Positions 17,184-25,878 of a DNA stretch of 64,000 nt are shown piece after piece. The stretch is taken from assembly GCA_038405435.1 (NCBI GenBank), contig JBBYHZ010000001.1; one strand, given 5' to 3'. A program made the translations under genes and the position numbers. Positions within the stretch are counted from its first letter, which is position 1. Every line of letters begins with the position of its first letter. The notes under the pieces are model-generated. The model was not told where the DNA came from. It was given only the letters and a program-made list of their open reading frames with translations, and made no database searches. This stretch comes from Dryocola clanedunensis_A. Its GTDB lineage: Bacteria > Pseudomonadota > Gammaproteobacteria > Enterobacterales > Enterobacteriaceae.

Positions 17184-18611
17184 CTATTTCCATTCATCGT
17201 CCAGGGTTAACGTCAGCGTGCGGCCGTCGCTTAGCTCCCGATACCACCAGGCAGATTTTTTCATCCGCCTGGCCCGGTTGTTCTCCAGGTCGATTTCAAT
17301 CAGCCCGTAGCGGTTTTTGAAAGCATTCATTGGCGAAACATTATCGGTAAAAGCCCACAGCATGTAGCCCTGACAATTTGCGCCGTCTTGCCGTGCGCGC
17401 AGCGTCTGGTGAAGATGTTCACTGATAAAAGCGATGCGGTAGTCATCTTCAATAATCCCTTCGGCGCTGCGAAACTGCCCTTCGTTTTCTATGCCCATAC
17501 CGCTCTCCGCAACGAACCAGGGAATATTTTTGTATTCCCGTTTGATGCGCATCGCCATGTCATAGACGATCTGCGGATAGATTTCCCAGCCCCGGGATTT
17601 ATTCATGCGGCGGCCCGGTAGCTCGAACGGCTCGTAATAATAGGCGGGATGAAACGGCGTATCAGGGTGCCAGGCGCGGCTCGGCGCTTTGACACGATGC
17701 GGGTAATAGAGGTTGATACCCAGCTCATCAACGGTATTTTCCCTGATGATTTTCAGCTCTTCGGGCGTGTAGTCCCAGCGCACATCATGTTTCACGAGCA
17801 GATCCAGCAGCTGCTGCGGATACTCCCCTTTAACCAGCGGATCGAGGAACACGCGGTTGTAGAAAAGATCGTATATCTGCGCTGCTTTGCAATCGTGCTC
17901 GGCGCTCGAACGGGGATAGGTGACCTCCGGGTTAAGGATGCACCCCACCGTCCCCTGATAGCCCTTCTCCCGGAAAAGCCTGACGACCATGGCCGTGGCG
18001 AGATTTTTGTGGTGATTCCACTGCATCCATTTGCCGGTATTCTGCTCGTAGGGCCAGCGCAAAGCATCCAGATAGACACGCGTCTGCACGACAATCGGCT
18101 CGTTAAAGGTAAACCAGCGATCCACTTTATGGGCGTAGCGCTCAAAGACTTTTTGCGCGTACATCACGAACAGTTCAACCACATGCTTTGACCCCCAGCC
18201 GCCGTACTTTTCCAGCAGGATGATGGGAAGCTCGTAATGCTCGAGACAGAGCATCGGCGTGATGTTCGCACGGCGCATTTCATCGATCAGATTGTCGTAA
18301 TACGCCGCATATTCCTCGTCCACCGCGCCCGTTTCATAGTCCGTGAAGAAACGCGACCAGTTGATGGAGGTGCGATAGTGCGTCAGCCCTGCCTGCTTCA
18401 TCAGCGCGACATCTTCGCGGTAGCGGTGATAAAAATCTGTCGCCACCGCCGGGCCATAGCCGTTATGCCAGACGTGGCGATCGGCCTTGTACCATGCGTC
18501 GGGCCAGGAGTCCTGCCCCTCTTTTTTCCCGCTCCAGCCTTCGGTCTGCCAGGCCGAAGCCGCCGCACCGAGAATAAAATCCGCTGGGATCGCCATCTTA
18601 ATTTTGCTCAT
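17184..18611 (-). CDS. Glycoside hydrolase family 1 protein (likely 6-phospho-beta-glycosidase)
   Basis: A 475-residue GH1 enzyme. The general acid/base Glu171 is in FTFNEP. The nucleophile position reads FVAESGMG (Glu369), where the family usually has (I/V)TENG. The C-terminal KKSAWWYREL contains the Ser-Lys-Tyr type phosphate-binding pattern of 6-phospho-glycosidases. The ATG at 18611 has a GAGGT site; the open frame upstream lies within the PTS gene. It starts 7 bases after the EIIC gene, so imported phospho-sugar is the likely substrate. Cellobiose-like beta-glucosides or beta-galactosides are possible; the sequence does not decide. Confidence 0.88.
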   Translation of the reverse strand: MSKIKMAIPADFILGAAASAWQTEGWSGKKEGQDSWPDAWYKADRHVWHNGYGPAVATDFYHRYREDVALMKQAGLTHYRTSINWSRFFTDYETGAVDEEYAAYYDNLIDEMRRANITPMLCLEHYELPIILLEKYGGWGSKHVVELFVMYAQKVFERYAHKVDRWFTFNEPIVVQTRVYLDALRWPYEQNTGKWMQWNHHKNLATAMVVRLFREKGYQGTVGCILNPEVTYPRSSAEHDCKAAQIYDLFYNRVFLDPLVKGEYPQQLLDLLVKHDVRWDYTPEELKIIRENTVDELGINLYYPHRVKAPSRAWHPDTPFHPAYYYEPFELPGRRMNKSRGWEIYPQIVYDMAMRIKREYKNIPWFVAESGMGIENEGQFRSAEGIIEDDYRIAFISEHLHQTLRARQDGANCQGYMLWAFTDNVSPMNAFKNRYGLIEIDLENNRARRMKKSAWWYRELSDGRTLTLTLDDEWK

Positions 18612-18618
18612 TTTTACC

Positions 18619-19953
18619 TCAGGCGTTGTCGGTAAGCTGCTGCTGCGCGGCCAGCTGCGCCTGCTCGGCACGACGCGAGGCAACTTTTACAAACGGCAGA
18701 TAAATCAGCACGGCAACCACGATGCAGCCGAGCTGGGTGATCACGGCCCCCATGGAACCCGCCGTGGACAGCCACGCGTTAATCAGCGGAGGAGTGGTCC
18801 AGGGCACCATCACCACGGCTTTGCCGGCAAAGCCGGTTAGCGTTGCAAAGTAGCCTATAGTGCCGGTAACCAGCGGCGTGATGATGAACGGGATAGCCAG
18901 AATCGGGTTGAGCATGATCGGCATACCAAAGATCACCGGCTCGTTGATATTAAAGATCCCCGGGCCGATGGAGAGCTTGGCGATCTCTTTCATCTCCTTG
19001 CGTTTAGTGGCGATCATCACCGCTATCAGCAGGCCAATGGTCAACCCGGAGCCGCCGATGCTCATATAGACATCCCAGAACGGCATGGTGATGATATTCG
19101 GCACCTCTTTACCCTGCTCAAACGCGCTCATGTTGACGGTTATCGCCCCCAGCAGCAGCGGCTCACGTATCGGTTTAATCATCTGGTTACCGTGAATGCC
19201 GATGACCCAGAACAGCTGGGCGACAAACATCAGCAGCAGAATGCCCGGCAAGCTCTGCACCACTTTTTCCAGAGGCTGCTGCACGACCTGGTAGACCGCG
19301 TCGTACAGATACATCCCGGTGACCTGATGGAAGATGAAGCCAAAGGTTGCAATCAGCGTGACGGTGATAATTGAGGGGATAAGCGCCGAGAACGACGCCG
19401 AAACGTTCGGCGGCACGGTGTCCGGCATCTTGATTTTTAGCGCTTCCCGTTTCTCCAGCCAGCAGTAAACCTCAACGGATAAGATAGCGATAAACATCCC
19501 GAGGAACAGACTACGGGTATCGGAGAACTGGCGCGCGAGAACGTCTTTCACCATATGCATCTCCCCGTCCACCATCATGGTGATAGTGGTTGGCGTGACG
19601 CAAATAAAGCAGATCACAGCAAGCAGGCCGGGGAAGAGGGATTTGATGCCGTTAATTCGGCCAAGCTCAATACCGATAAGAAACACCGCGCCAATATTGA
19701 GGAAGTTCAGCGTGGCGTAGTTAATGGCGCTGGTAATCGGCTTCAGGTCCGCAAGGAATGCCAGGGCGGAGAAGCTCGCCAGACCGTTTTTCGGATCGAG
19801 TACCATATTGGATATCAGTACCGAAAACGCGCCGACGATGATCACCGGCATCAGGGTGATAAAAGATGCCTTGATCGCCATGATGTAACGATAGCTATTG
19901 AATTTAGTCGCGAAACTGCCCAGAGAATCGATCAGCTTTTCCTGCACTGCCAT
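18619..19953 (-). CDS. PTS EIIC, lactose/cellobiose (Lac) family
   Basis: A 444-residue sugar-transporting EIIC of the PTS lactose/N,N'-diacetylchitobiose/beta-glucoside family with about ten membrane helices. Typical landmarks are present: WVIGIHGNQMIKPI in the middle and GIFNINEPVIFGMPIMLNP, which forms the sugar site. It is the first gene of a two-gene operon with the GH1 enzyme. No EIIA or EIIB gene is next to it, so it must borrow them from another locus. Two GGTATACC palindromes and a divergent LacI-type regulator lie upstream. The sugar is not known. Confidence 0.92.
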   Translation of the reverse strand: MAVQEKLIDSLGSFATKFNSYRYIMAIKASFITLMPVIIVGAFSVLISNMVLDPKNGLASFSALAFLADLKPITSAINYATLNFLNIGAVFLIGIELGRINGIKSLFPGLLAVICFICVTPTTITMMVDGEMHMVKDVLARQFSDTRSLFLGMFIAILSVEVYCWLEKREALKIKMPDTVPPNVSASFSALIPSIITVTLIATFGFIFHQVTGMYLYDAVYQVVQQPLEKVVQSLPGILLLMFVAQLFWVIGIHGNQMIKPIREPLLLGAITVNMSAFEQGKEVPNIITMPFWDVYMSIGGSGLTIGLLIAVMIATKRKEMKEIAKLSIGPGIFNINEPVIFGMPIMLNPILAIPFIITPLVTGTIGYFATLTGFAGKAVVMVPWTTPPLINAWLSTAGSMGAVITQLGCIVVAVLIYLPFVKVASRRAEQAQLAAQQQLTDNA

Positions 19954-19990
19954 AGGGTGTACCTCGGTAAGGTAATTGTTATGACTTCGT

Positions 19991-20012
19991 TATTTTTGGT
20001 ATACCAAAAATA
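19991..20012. promoter_or_regulatory. Operator 1 of the PTS/GH1 operon (ExuR/UxuR-type palindrome)
   Basis: A perfect 22-base palindrome centred on TTTGGTATACCAAA, 37 bases upstream of the EIIC start codon. The core TTGGTATACCAA is that of the ExuR/UxuR operator. It overlaps the likely leader or promoter of the EIIC gene. Confidence 0.75.
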
Positions 20013-20089
20013 GGTGTGAAGGCGACAAAATTCCGTGACAGCACTCTCATAACCTCTATCTGGGATTCCAATAATTCAAAATTATTCTT

Positions 20090-20103
20090 TTTGGTATACC
20101 AAA
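20090..20103. promoter_or_regulatory. Operator 2 of the PTS/GH1 operon
   Basis: A second copy of the same core, TTTGGTATACCAAA, perfect over 14 bases. Its centre is 95 bases from that of operator 1, about nine helical turns, which would suit looping by a dimeric or tetrameric repressor. Confidence 0.7.
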
Positions 20104-20279
20104 CGACTGCAAGTTGCCAGGCATCGCATTGGGATCGCGCCGTTAATGCAAAAGCGTGATCCTGGTAGGACATTTTGAGCACCTCTTGCGCCCCGCCGGA
20201 TCTGTACCGTCTGGCGCATGTGGTAGACTGCCCTCAGAACTGCGGCATCGCGACGGAAGTCTTAATCAGGAAAGAACAA

Positions 20280-21311
20280 ATGGTAACAATGCTGGATGTC
20301 TCGCTACGCGCAGGCGTTTCAAAAGCAACGGTATCACGGGTGTTGAACGGTACCGGACAGGTCAAGGAGAGCACCCGCAAGCAGGTGTTTAAGGCCATGG
20401 AAGAGCTGGGCTATCGCCCAAATTTTCTTGCGCGCTCGCTGGCTAACCGCAGCAGCAACAGCGTTGGCCTGGTGGTCTCGACCTTTGACGGCTTTTACTT
20501 CGGTCGTCTGCTGCAGCAGGCTTCCCGCCAGACGGAACTCCATGGTAAACAGCTGATTGTCACCGACGGGCACGACACGCCGCAAAAAGAGCTGGATGCG
20601 GTGCAGATGCTGGTGGACCGGCACTGCGACGCCATCGTGCTCTATACCCGTTTTATGTCCGAGCGCGCGCTGATGTCGCTGATGAGCACTATTCGCGTGC
20701 CGCTGGTGGTGGTGAACCGTGACGTTACCCAGGCCCGCGAACGCTGCGTGTTCTTCGAACAGCAGGATGCGGCGTTCCAGGCAACCGAATACCTGATTCA
20801 GCAGGGCCATCGCGATATCGCCTGCATCACCGTGCCAATCTCCACCCCGACCGGCCAGGCCCGACTGATGGGCTACCGCAAGGCGCTGCAAAAGCATGGT
20901 ATTCGCTTCAGCGAAGAGCGGGTGAAAAACGGCGACTCCACGATGACGGTCGGACACCAGCTTTGTCAGGAGCTGCTGGAAAGCGGCGTCGCCTTTACGG
21001 CGCTGTTTGCCTGTAACGATGATATGGCCCTGGGGGCATCGAAAGCGCTGCACCAGGCGGGCATTCGCATTCCTGAAGAGATGTCGCTGTTTGGCTTTGA
21101 CGATGCGCCAAGCGCGCAGTGGCTGCAGCCCGCGCTCTCCACCGTTTATTTGCCTATCGACAATATGATTACCACCGCTATCGACCAGGCGATAAAACTG
21201 GCAAACGGCGAAGATCTTGAGCCGATCCCGCCGTTTGTGGGTACGCTGTTGCTGCGTGAATCCGTGGCGCCCGGCCCCTTCTTTCAGCCCGGGCGCAAAA
21301 CCTCAAAGTAG
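20280..21311 (+). CDS. LacI-family transcriptional regulator (AscG-like)
   Basis: A 343-residue LacI/GalR-type regulator: helix-turn-helix at about 4-24 (MLDVSLRAGVSKATVSRVLN), hinge (LARSLANRSSN), then a sugar-binding core with SLFGFDDAPSAQW. It is closest in feel to AscG, the repressor of the arbutin/salicin/cellobiose asc genes. The ATG at 20280 has an AGGAAAG site. It is divergent from the PTS/GH1 operon and probably regulates it or itself, although no AscG-like TGAAACCGGTTTCA operator is visible in the gap. Its end overlaps lysA by 9 bases on the opposite strand. Confidence 0.88.
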   Translation: MVTMLDVSLRAGVSKATVSRVLNGTGQVKESTRKQVFKAMEELGYRPNFLARSLANRSSNSVGLVVSTFDGFYFGRLLQQASRQTELHGKQLIVTDGHDTPQKELDAVQMLVDRHCDAIVLYTRFMSERALMSLMSTIRVPLVVVNRDVTQARERCVFFEQQDAAFQATEYLIQQGHRDIACITVPISTPTGQARLMGYRKALQKHGIRFSEERVKNGDSTMTVGHQLCQELLESGVAFTALFACNDDMALGASKALHQAGIRIPEEMSLFGFDDAPSAQWLQPALSTVYLPIDNMITTAIDQAIKLANGEDLEPIPPFVGTLLLRESVAPGPFFQPGRKTSK

Positions 21312-22565
21312 TTCCAGATCGATAAGCTCCTGCACGGTCTGGCGGCGGCGAATCAGGCGCGCGCTACCGTTATCAAACAGCACTTCCGGCAGCAGCGGGC
21401 GGCTATTGTAGTTTGAAGACATAGAAGCCCCGTACGCGCCGGTATCGTGCAGCACCAGATAGTCCCCCACTTTCACCGGAGGCAGGCTGCGGGTTTCTAC
21501 TTTGCCACCTTCCTGCTGGGTAAAGACGTCCCCGGATTCACACAACGGCCCGGCAACCACGGTTTCGATAGCTGGCTGAGCCGTTAAATCACGCCCGTCC
21601 CCCGCAATGGCCGAGATATGGTGGTAGCTGCCGTACATGGATGGCCGCATCAGATCGTTAAAGCCCGCGTCGATCAGCACGAAGTGGCGGGATCCCATAT
21701 CTTTTACGGAACGCACCTGCGCCACCAGCACGCCGGATTCCGCGACCAGGAAGCGCCCCGGTTCGATTTCCAGCTTCACCGGGTGGCCCAGACGTTGGGC
21801 TATTTTGTCGCGAGCCGCGCTCCACAGGCCGAAATAATGGCTGGTATCGATCTTTTCTTCGCCTTCGCGGTAAGGGATAGACAGGCCGCCGCCCGCGGAG
21901 ATCGCCTCAAGATCCTGAGCGAAGTCGACGACCTGCTGCACCATCGCGCCACATACGCGCTCCAGGTGGGCGTAATCCACCCCTGAGCCAATGTGCATGT
22001 GAATGCCGACCAGATGCAGGTTATAGCGCTTAACTATTTCCAGCGCCTGCGGCATATCGGCGTGCCAGATGCCGTGCTTGCTGTTCTCCCCGCCGGTATT
22101 GGTTTTCTGACTGTGTCCATGGCCGAAACCAGGGTTCACGCGCAGCCAGATGCGATGGCCCGGGGAAACCTCACCAAGCTGGCCAAGCATATCCACCGAA
22201 CCTGCGTTCACCGGGATTTTGTGCTCGGCAACCAGCGCAAGCGTGGCTTCGTCGATCATATCGGCGGTAAAGACGATATCGTCTGGATTTTCGGACGGGT
22301 TATAGCCCGCCGCCAGCGCGCGCAGGATTTCACCCTGAGACACCGAGTCTACCTTCACGCCCTGCTCGCGCATCAGACGCAGAATATGGATATTAGAACA
22401 TGCCTTCTGCGCGAAGCGGATCACGTCAAACTGGCGCAGACGTGCCACCTGCTGGCGAATAATTTCCGCATCGTAAACCCACACTGGGCAGCCAAACTCC
22501 GCGGGCAGGGTCAGCAGGTTCTGCGCGTTAAGCGCGGTATCGGTATTGTCGAGAGGGCGTGGCAT
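21303..22565 (-). CDS. lysA: Diaminopimelate decarboxylase
   Basis: LysA decarboxylates meso-diaminopimelate to L-lysine, the last step of lysine synthesis. It is a fold-type III PLP enzyme of 420 residues. The PLP lysine is Lys54 in FAQKACSN, the glycine-rich phosphate site is EAISAGGGLSIPY, and the active-site Cys is in AGPLCESGD near the C-terminus. The start has a GGAG site. It is divergent from lysR, its activator, as in E. coli. The 149-base gap contains an extragenic repeat. Confidence 0.98.
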   Translation of the reverse strand: MPRPLDNTDTALNAQNLLTLPAEFGCPVWVYDAEIIRQQVARLRQFDVIRFAQKACSNIHILRLMREQGVKVDSVSQGEILRALAAGYNPSENPDDIVFTADMIDEATLALVAEHKIPVNAGSVDMLGQLGEVSPGHRIWLRVNPGFGHGHSQKTNTGGENSKHGIWHADMPQALEIVKRYNLHLVGIHMHIGSGVDYAHLERVCGAMVQQVVDFAQDLEAISAGGGLSIPYREGEEKIDTSHYFGLWSAARDKIAQRLGHPVKLEIEPGRFLVAESGVLVAQVRSVKDMGSRHFVLIDAGFNDLMRPSMYGSYHHISAIAGDGRDLTAQPAIETVVAGPLCESGDVFTQQEGGKVETRSLPPVKVGDYLVLHDTGAYGASMSSNYNSRPLLPEVLFDNGSARLIRRRQTVQELIDLELL

Positions 22566-22667
22566 GGTCAGCTCCGGTCATGATTCATTTTGTTCATTAC
22601 GCCACAGCGCGAAGTGAAGAAAAAATATCGATTTCTCACGAGTCTATTCATATATGATATGGAAAGT

Positions 22668-22707
22668 CGCCCCTCACCCCGGCCCTCTCCCCAGAGGGGC
22701 GAGGGGG
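22668..22707. repeat. GC-rich extragenic inverted repeat upstream of lysR
   Basis: CGCCCCTC and GAGGGGCG form an 8-bp stem around CCCTCTCCCC-type sequence. The element resembles the widespread enterobacterial repeat that reads CCCTCACCC-N-CCCTCTCCC. It ends 8 bases before the first lysR ATG and supplies the G-rich ribosome site. Confidence 0.7.
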
Positions 22708-22714
22708 AAAAGGA

Positions 22715-23644
22715 ATGAAAATGCCAACAGTCACGCTTCGCCATATCGAAATCTTCCACGCGGTGATGACCGCCGGGAACCTCACGGAGGCTGCGGGGCT
22801 GCTGCATACCTCGCAGCCTACGGTCAGCCGCGAGCTGGCGCGCTTCGAGAAGCTGACGGGGCTCCAGCTGTTCGAGCGCAGCCGCGGCCGCCTGCATCCT
22901 ACCGTTCAGGGGCTGCGTCTGTTTGAAGAGGTTCAGCGCTCCTGGTACGGGCTGGATCGCATCGTTAGCGCGGCAGAAAGCCTGCGCGAGTTTCGCCAGG
23001 GCGAGCTTTCCATCGCTTGCCTGCCGGTCTTCTCCCAGTCTTTTCTGCCGCAGCTGGTGCAGCCTTTCCTGGCGCGCTACCCGGAGCTAAGCCTGAATAT
23101 TGTCCCGCAGGAGTCGCCGCTGCTGGAGGAGTGGCTGTCGGCCCAGCGCCACGATCTGGGGCTGACGGAGAATATTTCCACGCCTGCCGGAACGGAGCGC
23201 CAGACGCTGCTGACCTTAAACGAGGTGTGCGTGCTGCCCGCCGGGCATCGGCTGGCGCGCAAAGCGGAACTCACGCCGCAGGATTTTGCCGGGGAAAACT
23301 ACATCAGCCTGTCGCGGACGGACAGCTACCGGCAGCTGCTGGATTCGTTATTTCAGGAGCACGAGGTCAAACGCAGAATGGTGGTGGAGACGCACAGCGC
23401 CGCTTCGGTATGTGCGATGGTGCGGGCGGGAGCGGGTATCTCCGTCGTTAACCCGCTTACCGCTCTGGACTATGCCTCAAGCGGCGTGGTGGCGCGGCGC
23501 TTCAGCGTGGCGGTGCCTTTTACCGTGAGCCTGATCCGCCCGCTGCACCGCCCTGCCTCCGCGCTGGTCAGCGCTTTCAGCGAGCATATGCATGATTTCA
23601 TGCATATCTTCAATGACCCGCTAAAAGCGCTGCTCGACGCCTGA
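22715..23644 (+). CDS. lysR: Transcriptional activator LysR of lysA
   Basis: The founding LysR-type regulator, which activates lysA in response to diaminopimelate and lysine levels. The protein is 309 residues, with a winged helix at about 8-68 (IFHAVMTAGNLTEAAGLLHTSQPTVSRE) and a periplasmic-binding-like effector domain. It matches E. coli LysR closely through LSIACLPVFSQSF and THSAASVCAMVRAG. Two in-frame ATGs, 22715 and 22721, are both close to the G-rich ribosome site; the first is taken. It is divergent from lysA and ends 1 base before the stop of a convergent MFS gene. Confidence 0.96.
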   Translation: MKMPTVTLRHIEIFHAVMTAGNLTEAAGLLHTSQPTVSRELARFEKLTGLQLFERSRGRLHPTVQGLRLFEEVQRSWYGLDRIVSAAESLREFRQGELSIACLPVFSQSFLPQLVQPFLARYPELSLNIVPQESPLLEEWLSAQRHDLGLTENISTPAGTERQTLLTLNEVCVLPAGHRLARKAELTPQDFAGENYISLSRTDSYRQLLDSLFQEHEVKRRMVVETHSAASVCAMVRAGAGISVVNPLTALDYASSGVVARRFSVAVPFTVSLIRPLHRPASALVSAFSEHMHDFMHIFNDPLKALLDA

Positions 23645-23645
23645 C

Positions 23646-24812
23646 CTATTGCTCGGTAGCCGGATGATGATGGCCGGTGCCGCTGCTGAAGTTAATCAGA
23701 CAGATAATCAGCCCGATAACCGCCAGCCCCGCAGCGGCAACCGGCACGGCGGTTAGCCCATACCCGCGATCGATAACCGTACCGCCAACCCATGCTCCAA
23801 GCGCATTGCCGACGTTAAACGCGGCGATATTCAGCGTAGAGACCAGGTTTGGCGCATCTTTGCCATGCAGCACCACGTTGATTTGCAAAGCGGGCACGGT
23901 GGCAAACGCCGCCATCGCCCACAGGAACAGCGTGATTTCAGCAAGCCACGCGCCGTGGCTCGTCCAGCGGAACAGCAGAGAGAAAATGGCGATAAACGTA
24001 AAGCTCAGGATCAGGCTTACGGAGACGCGCCAGTCCGCCAGACGCCCGCCCAGAATATTGCCCACCGTCAGGCCCGCGCCTATCAGGAACAGCGTCCAGC
24101 TCACGCCTTTATGGGTGATGCCGGTGACCTGGAGCAGCATCGGGGCGATATAGCTGAACAGCGCGAACATCGCCGCCGCAAAGAAAATTGTCATCGACAG
24201 CGAGAGCCACAGCTTGCCGTTAGCCAGCGCGCTGACCTCACGCTTTAAGTCTGCGGGCGCCTCATCCTTCTGCGAAGGCAGGCTGACGATAAGCGCGATA
24301 AACGCCACGACGCCAATCACCGCTACGCCCCAGAACGTTGACCGCCAGCCGTACATCTGCCCGAACCAGGTGCCAATCGGCACGCCCAGCACGTTGGCAA
24401 GCGTCAGCCCGGTAAACATCAGCGCCACGGCGGAAGCCTTGCGGTTTGGCGCAACGAGCCCTGCGGCCACCACGGCACCAATGCCGAAGAACGCCCCGTG
24501 GCAAAGCGCGGTAACAATGCGGGCGAGCATCAGGAAGTTATACGAGATCGCCACGGCGCACAGCAGGTTGCCAATAATAAAAATCACCATCAGCAGGACG
24601 AGAGAAAGTTTACGCGGCAGACGAGCCGTCAGCAGGGCCATAATCGGCGCGCCAATTGCCACGCCCAGGGCGTAGCCGCTTATCAGCCAGCCCGCAGTGG
24701 GAATCGAAATATGAAGATCCCCGGCCACGTCGGGCAGCAGGCCCATAATGACAAACTCCGTCGTGCCGATGGCAAACGCACTCATCGCCAGCGCGAGTAG
24801 GGAAACAGGCAT
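23646..24812 (-). CDS. MFS transporter, AraJ/YdhP-like DHA1 family
   Basis: A 388-residue, twelve-helix major facilitator with the DHA1 drug:H+ antiporter pattern. It starts LLALAMSAFAIGTTEFVIMGLLP, typical of the AraJ/YdhP group, has a motif-A-like loop (ALLTARLPRKLSL) between helices 2 and 3, and ends in a His-rich tail (GTGHHHPATEQ). It converges on lysR with 1 base between the stop codons and stands alone. The substrate is unknown; relatives include sugar-efflux and drug-efflux carriers. This gene is not at this position in E. coli. Confidence 0.85.
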   Translation of the reverse strand: MPVSLLALAMSAFAIGTTEFVIMGLLPDVAGDLHISIPTAGWLISGYALGVAIGAPIMALLTARLPRKLSLVLLMVIFIIGNLLCAVAISYNFLMLARIVTALCHGAFFGIGAVVAAGLVAPNRKASAVALMFTGLTLANVLGVPIGTWFGQMYGWRSTFWGVAVIGVVAFIALIVSLPSQKDEAPADLKREVSALANGKLWLSLSMTIFFAAAMFALFSYIAPMLLQVTGITHKGVSWTLFLIGAGLTVGNILGGRLADWRVSVSLILSFTFIAIFSLLFRWTSHGAWLAEITLFLWAMAAFATVPALQINVVLHGKDAPNLVSTLNIAAFNVGNALGAWVGGTVIDRGYGLTAVPVAAAGLAVIGLIICLINFSSGTGHHHPATEQ

Positions 24813-24936
24813 GGAATAACTCCCGGTTGCAGAAATGACAAAAGGCGGGCGAGTGAAAACTCTGACCGCCTGGTAGCGAGGATGTAGAGGTGCAGCTTAT
24901 TGGAATTTTGTGCGCTGCTTAACAAATTAATAACAC

Positions 24937-24961
24937 AAAAAACGCCGGGGATGACCCGGCG
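24937..24961 (-). terminator. Rho-independent terminator of ygeA
   Basis: On the minus strand a 7-bp stem (CGCCGGG with CCCGGCG, 5-base loop) is followed by six T. It lies about 57 bases after the ygeA stop. Confidence 0.85.
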
Positions 24962-25017
24962 CGGCGTGAGGATAACGTAATTTACCGCTTAACCTCATGA
25001 AAGTTTGGATAAAAAAA

Positions 25018-25716
25018 TTATTGCCCGGCAAGCATAAATTTAACCGCGTCCTCCGCATGGATGGCGGCGGTATCAAACACCGGCAGCGGACAATCCTGCT
25101 GTTGCAGCAGCAGGCCAATCTCCGTGCAGCCGAAGATTACCCCCTGGGCCCCCTGCTCCTGAAGGTCGGCAATCGCCTGCTGGTAGTAGCGCTTCGATTC
25201 CGCCGTTATTTTGCCGAGGCACAGCTCGTCGAAAATAATCTGGTTAATGCGCAGGCGCTGAGGTTCATCAGGGATCAGCGAGGTGATGCCAAATTCAGCT
25301 TCCAGGCGACCGCGATAAAAATCCTGCTCCATGGTGTAGCGCGTGCCGAGCAGCGCAACCTGGCTTACGCCCTGCGCGGCTATTGCCCGCCCGGTGGCAT
25401 CGGCAATGTGCAGAAAAGGCAGGCCGCAGCGGGATTCGATATGCCCGGCAACTTTATGCATAGTGTTAGTACACAGCACGATGCCTTCGGCCCCGGCCTT
25501 CTGTAAACCCAGAGCCGCATCCGCCAGCATCTCACCGGCTTTATCCCACTCGCCGCTTGCCTGGCAGGCTTCAATTTCGTGGAAATCGACGCTGTGCAGA
25601 ACGATCTTCGCCGAATGCAGTCCGCCAAGTCGGGACTTTATCCCTTCGTTAATCAGGCGGTAATAGGGAATGGTGGACTCCCAGCTCATGCCGCCTAACA
25701 GGCCTATCGTTTTCAT
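25018..25716 (-). CDS. ygeA: Amino-acid racemase YgeA (RacX), aspartate/glutamate racemase family
   Basis: A PLP-independent racemase of 232 residues. The two catalytic cysteines are in the family motifs: Cys82 in VLCTNTMHK and Cys197 in FGCTEIGLL. The N-terminus MKTIGLLGGMSWEST is characteristic. The E. coli homologue (RacX) has broad specificity, with homoserine among its better substrates, producing D-amino acids that enter or signal to the cell wall. It follows lysR/MFS here as it follows lysR in E. coli, and a clear terminator ends it. Confidence 0.92.
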   Translation of the reverse strand: MKTIGLLGGMSWESTIPYYRLINEGIKSRLGGLHSAKIVLHSVDFHEIEACQASGEWDKAGEMLADAALGLQKAGAEGIVLCTNTMHKVAGHIESRCGLPFLHIADATGRAIAAQGVSQVALLGTRYTMEQDFYRGRLEAEFGITSLIPDEPQRLRINQIIFDELCLGKITAESKRYYQQAIADLQEQGAQGVIFGCTEIGLLLQQQDCPLPVFDTAAIHAEDAVKFMLAGQ

Positions 25717-25840
25717 TGCTCATCCCCTTCTCATAGTGATGCCTCTGGTTATATCACGAAGCTCCCGGCGGGAAAGCGTGATGTTCATGGCAGATTCAGG
25801 CAATCGGCTATCTCAAACTCCGATCTCATGTCATGATTAT

Positions 25841-25864
25841 AAAAATGAAATGCCATTTCACATT
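25841..25864. promoter_or_regulatory. KdgR-like operator upstream of kdgF
   Basis: ATGAAATGCCATTTCACATT within an A-rich flank fits the KdgR pattern (TGAAA-N5-TTTCA). It lies 14 bases before the kdgF start, well placed for repression. Confidence 0.65.
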
Positions 25865-25878
25865 ATTCAGGAGCGACG

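Noticed and set aside
20104..20279. An AscG-type operator for the LacI regulator
   Set aside because: No TGAAACCGGTTTCA-like site is present in the divergent promoter; only the GGTATACC palindromes stand out, and these fit the GntR regulator.
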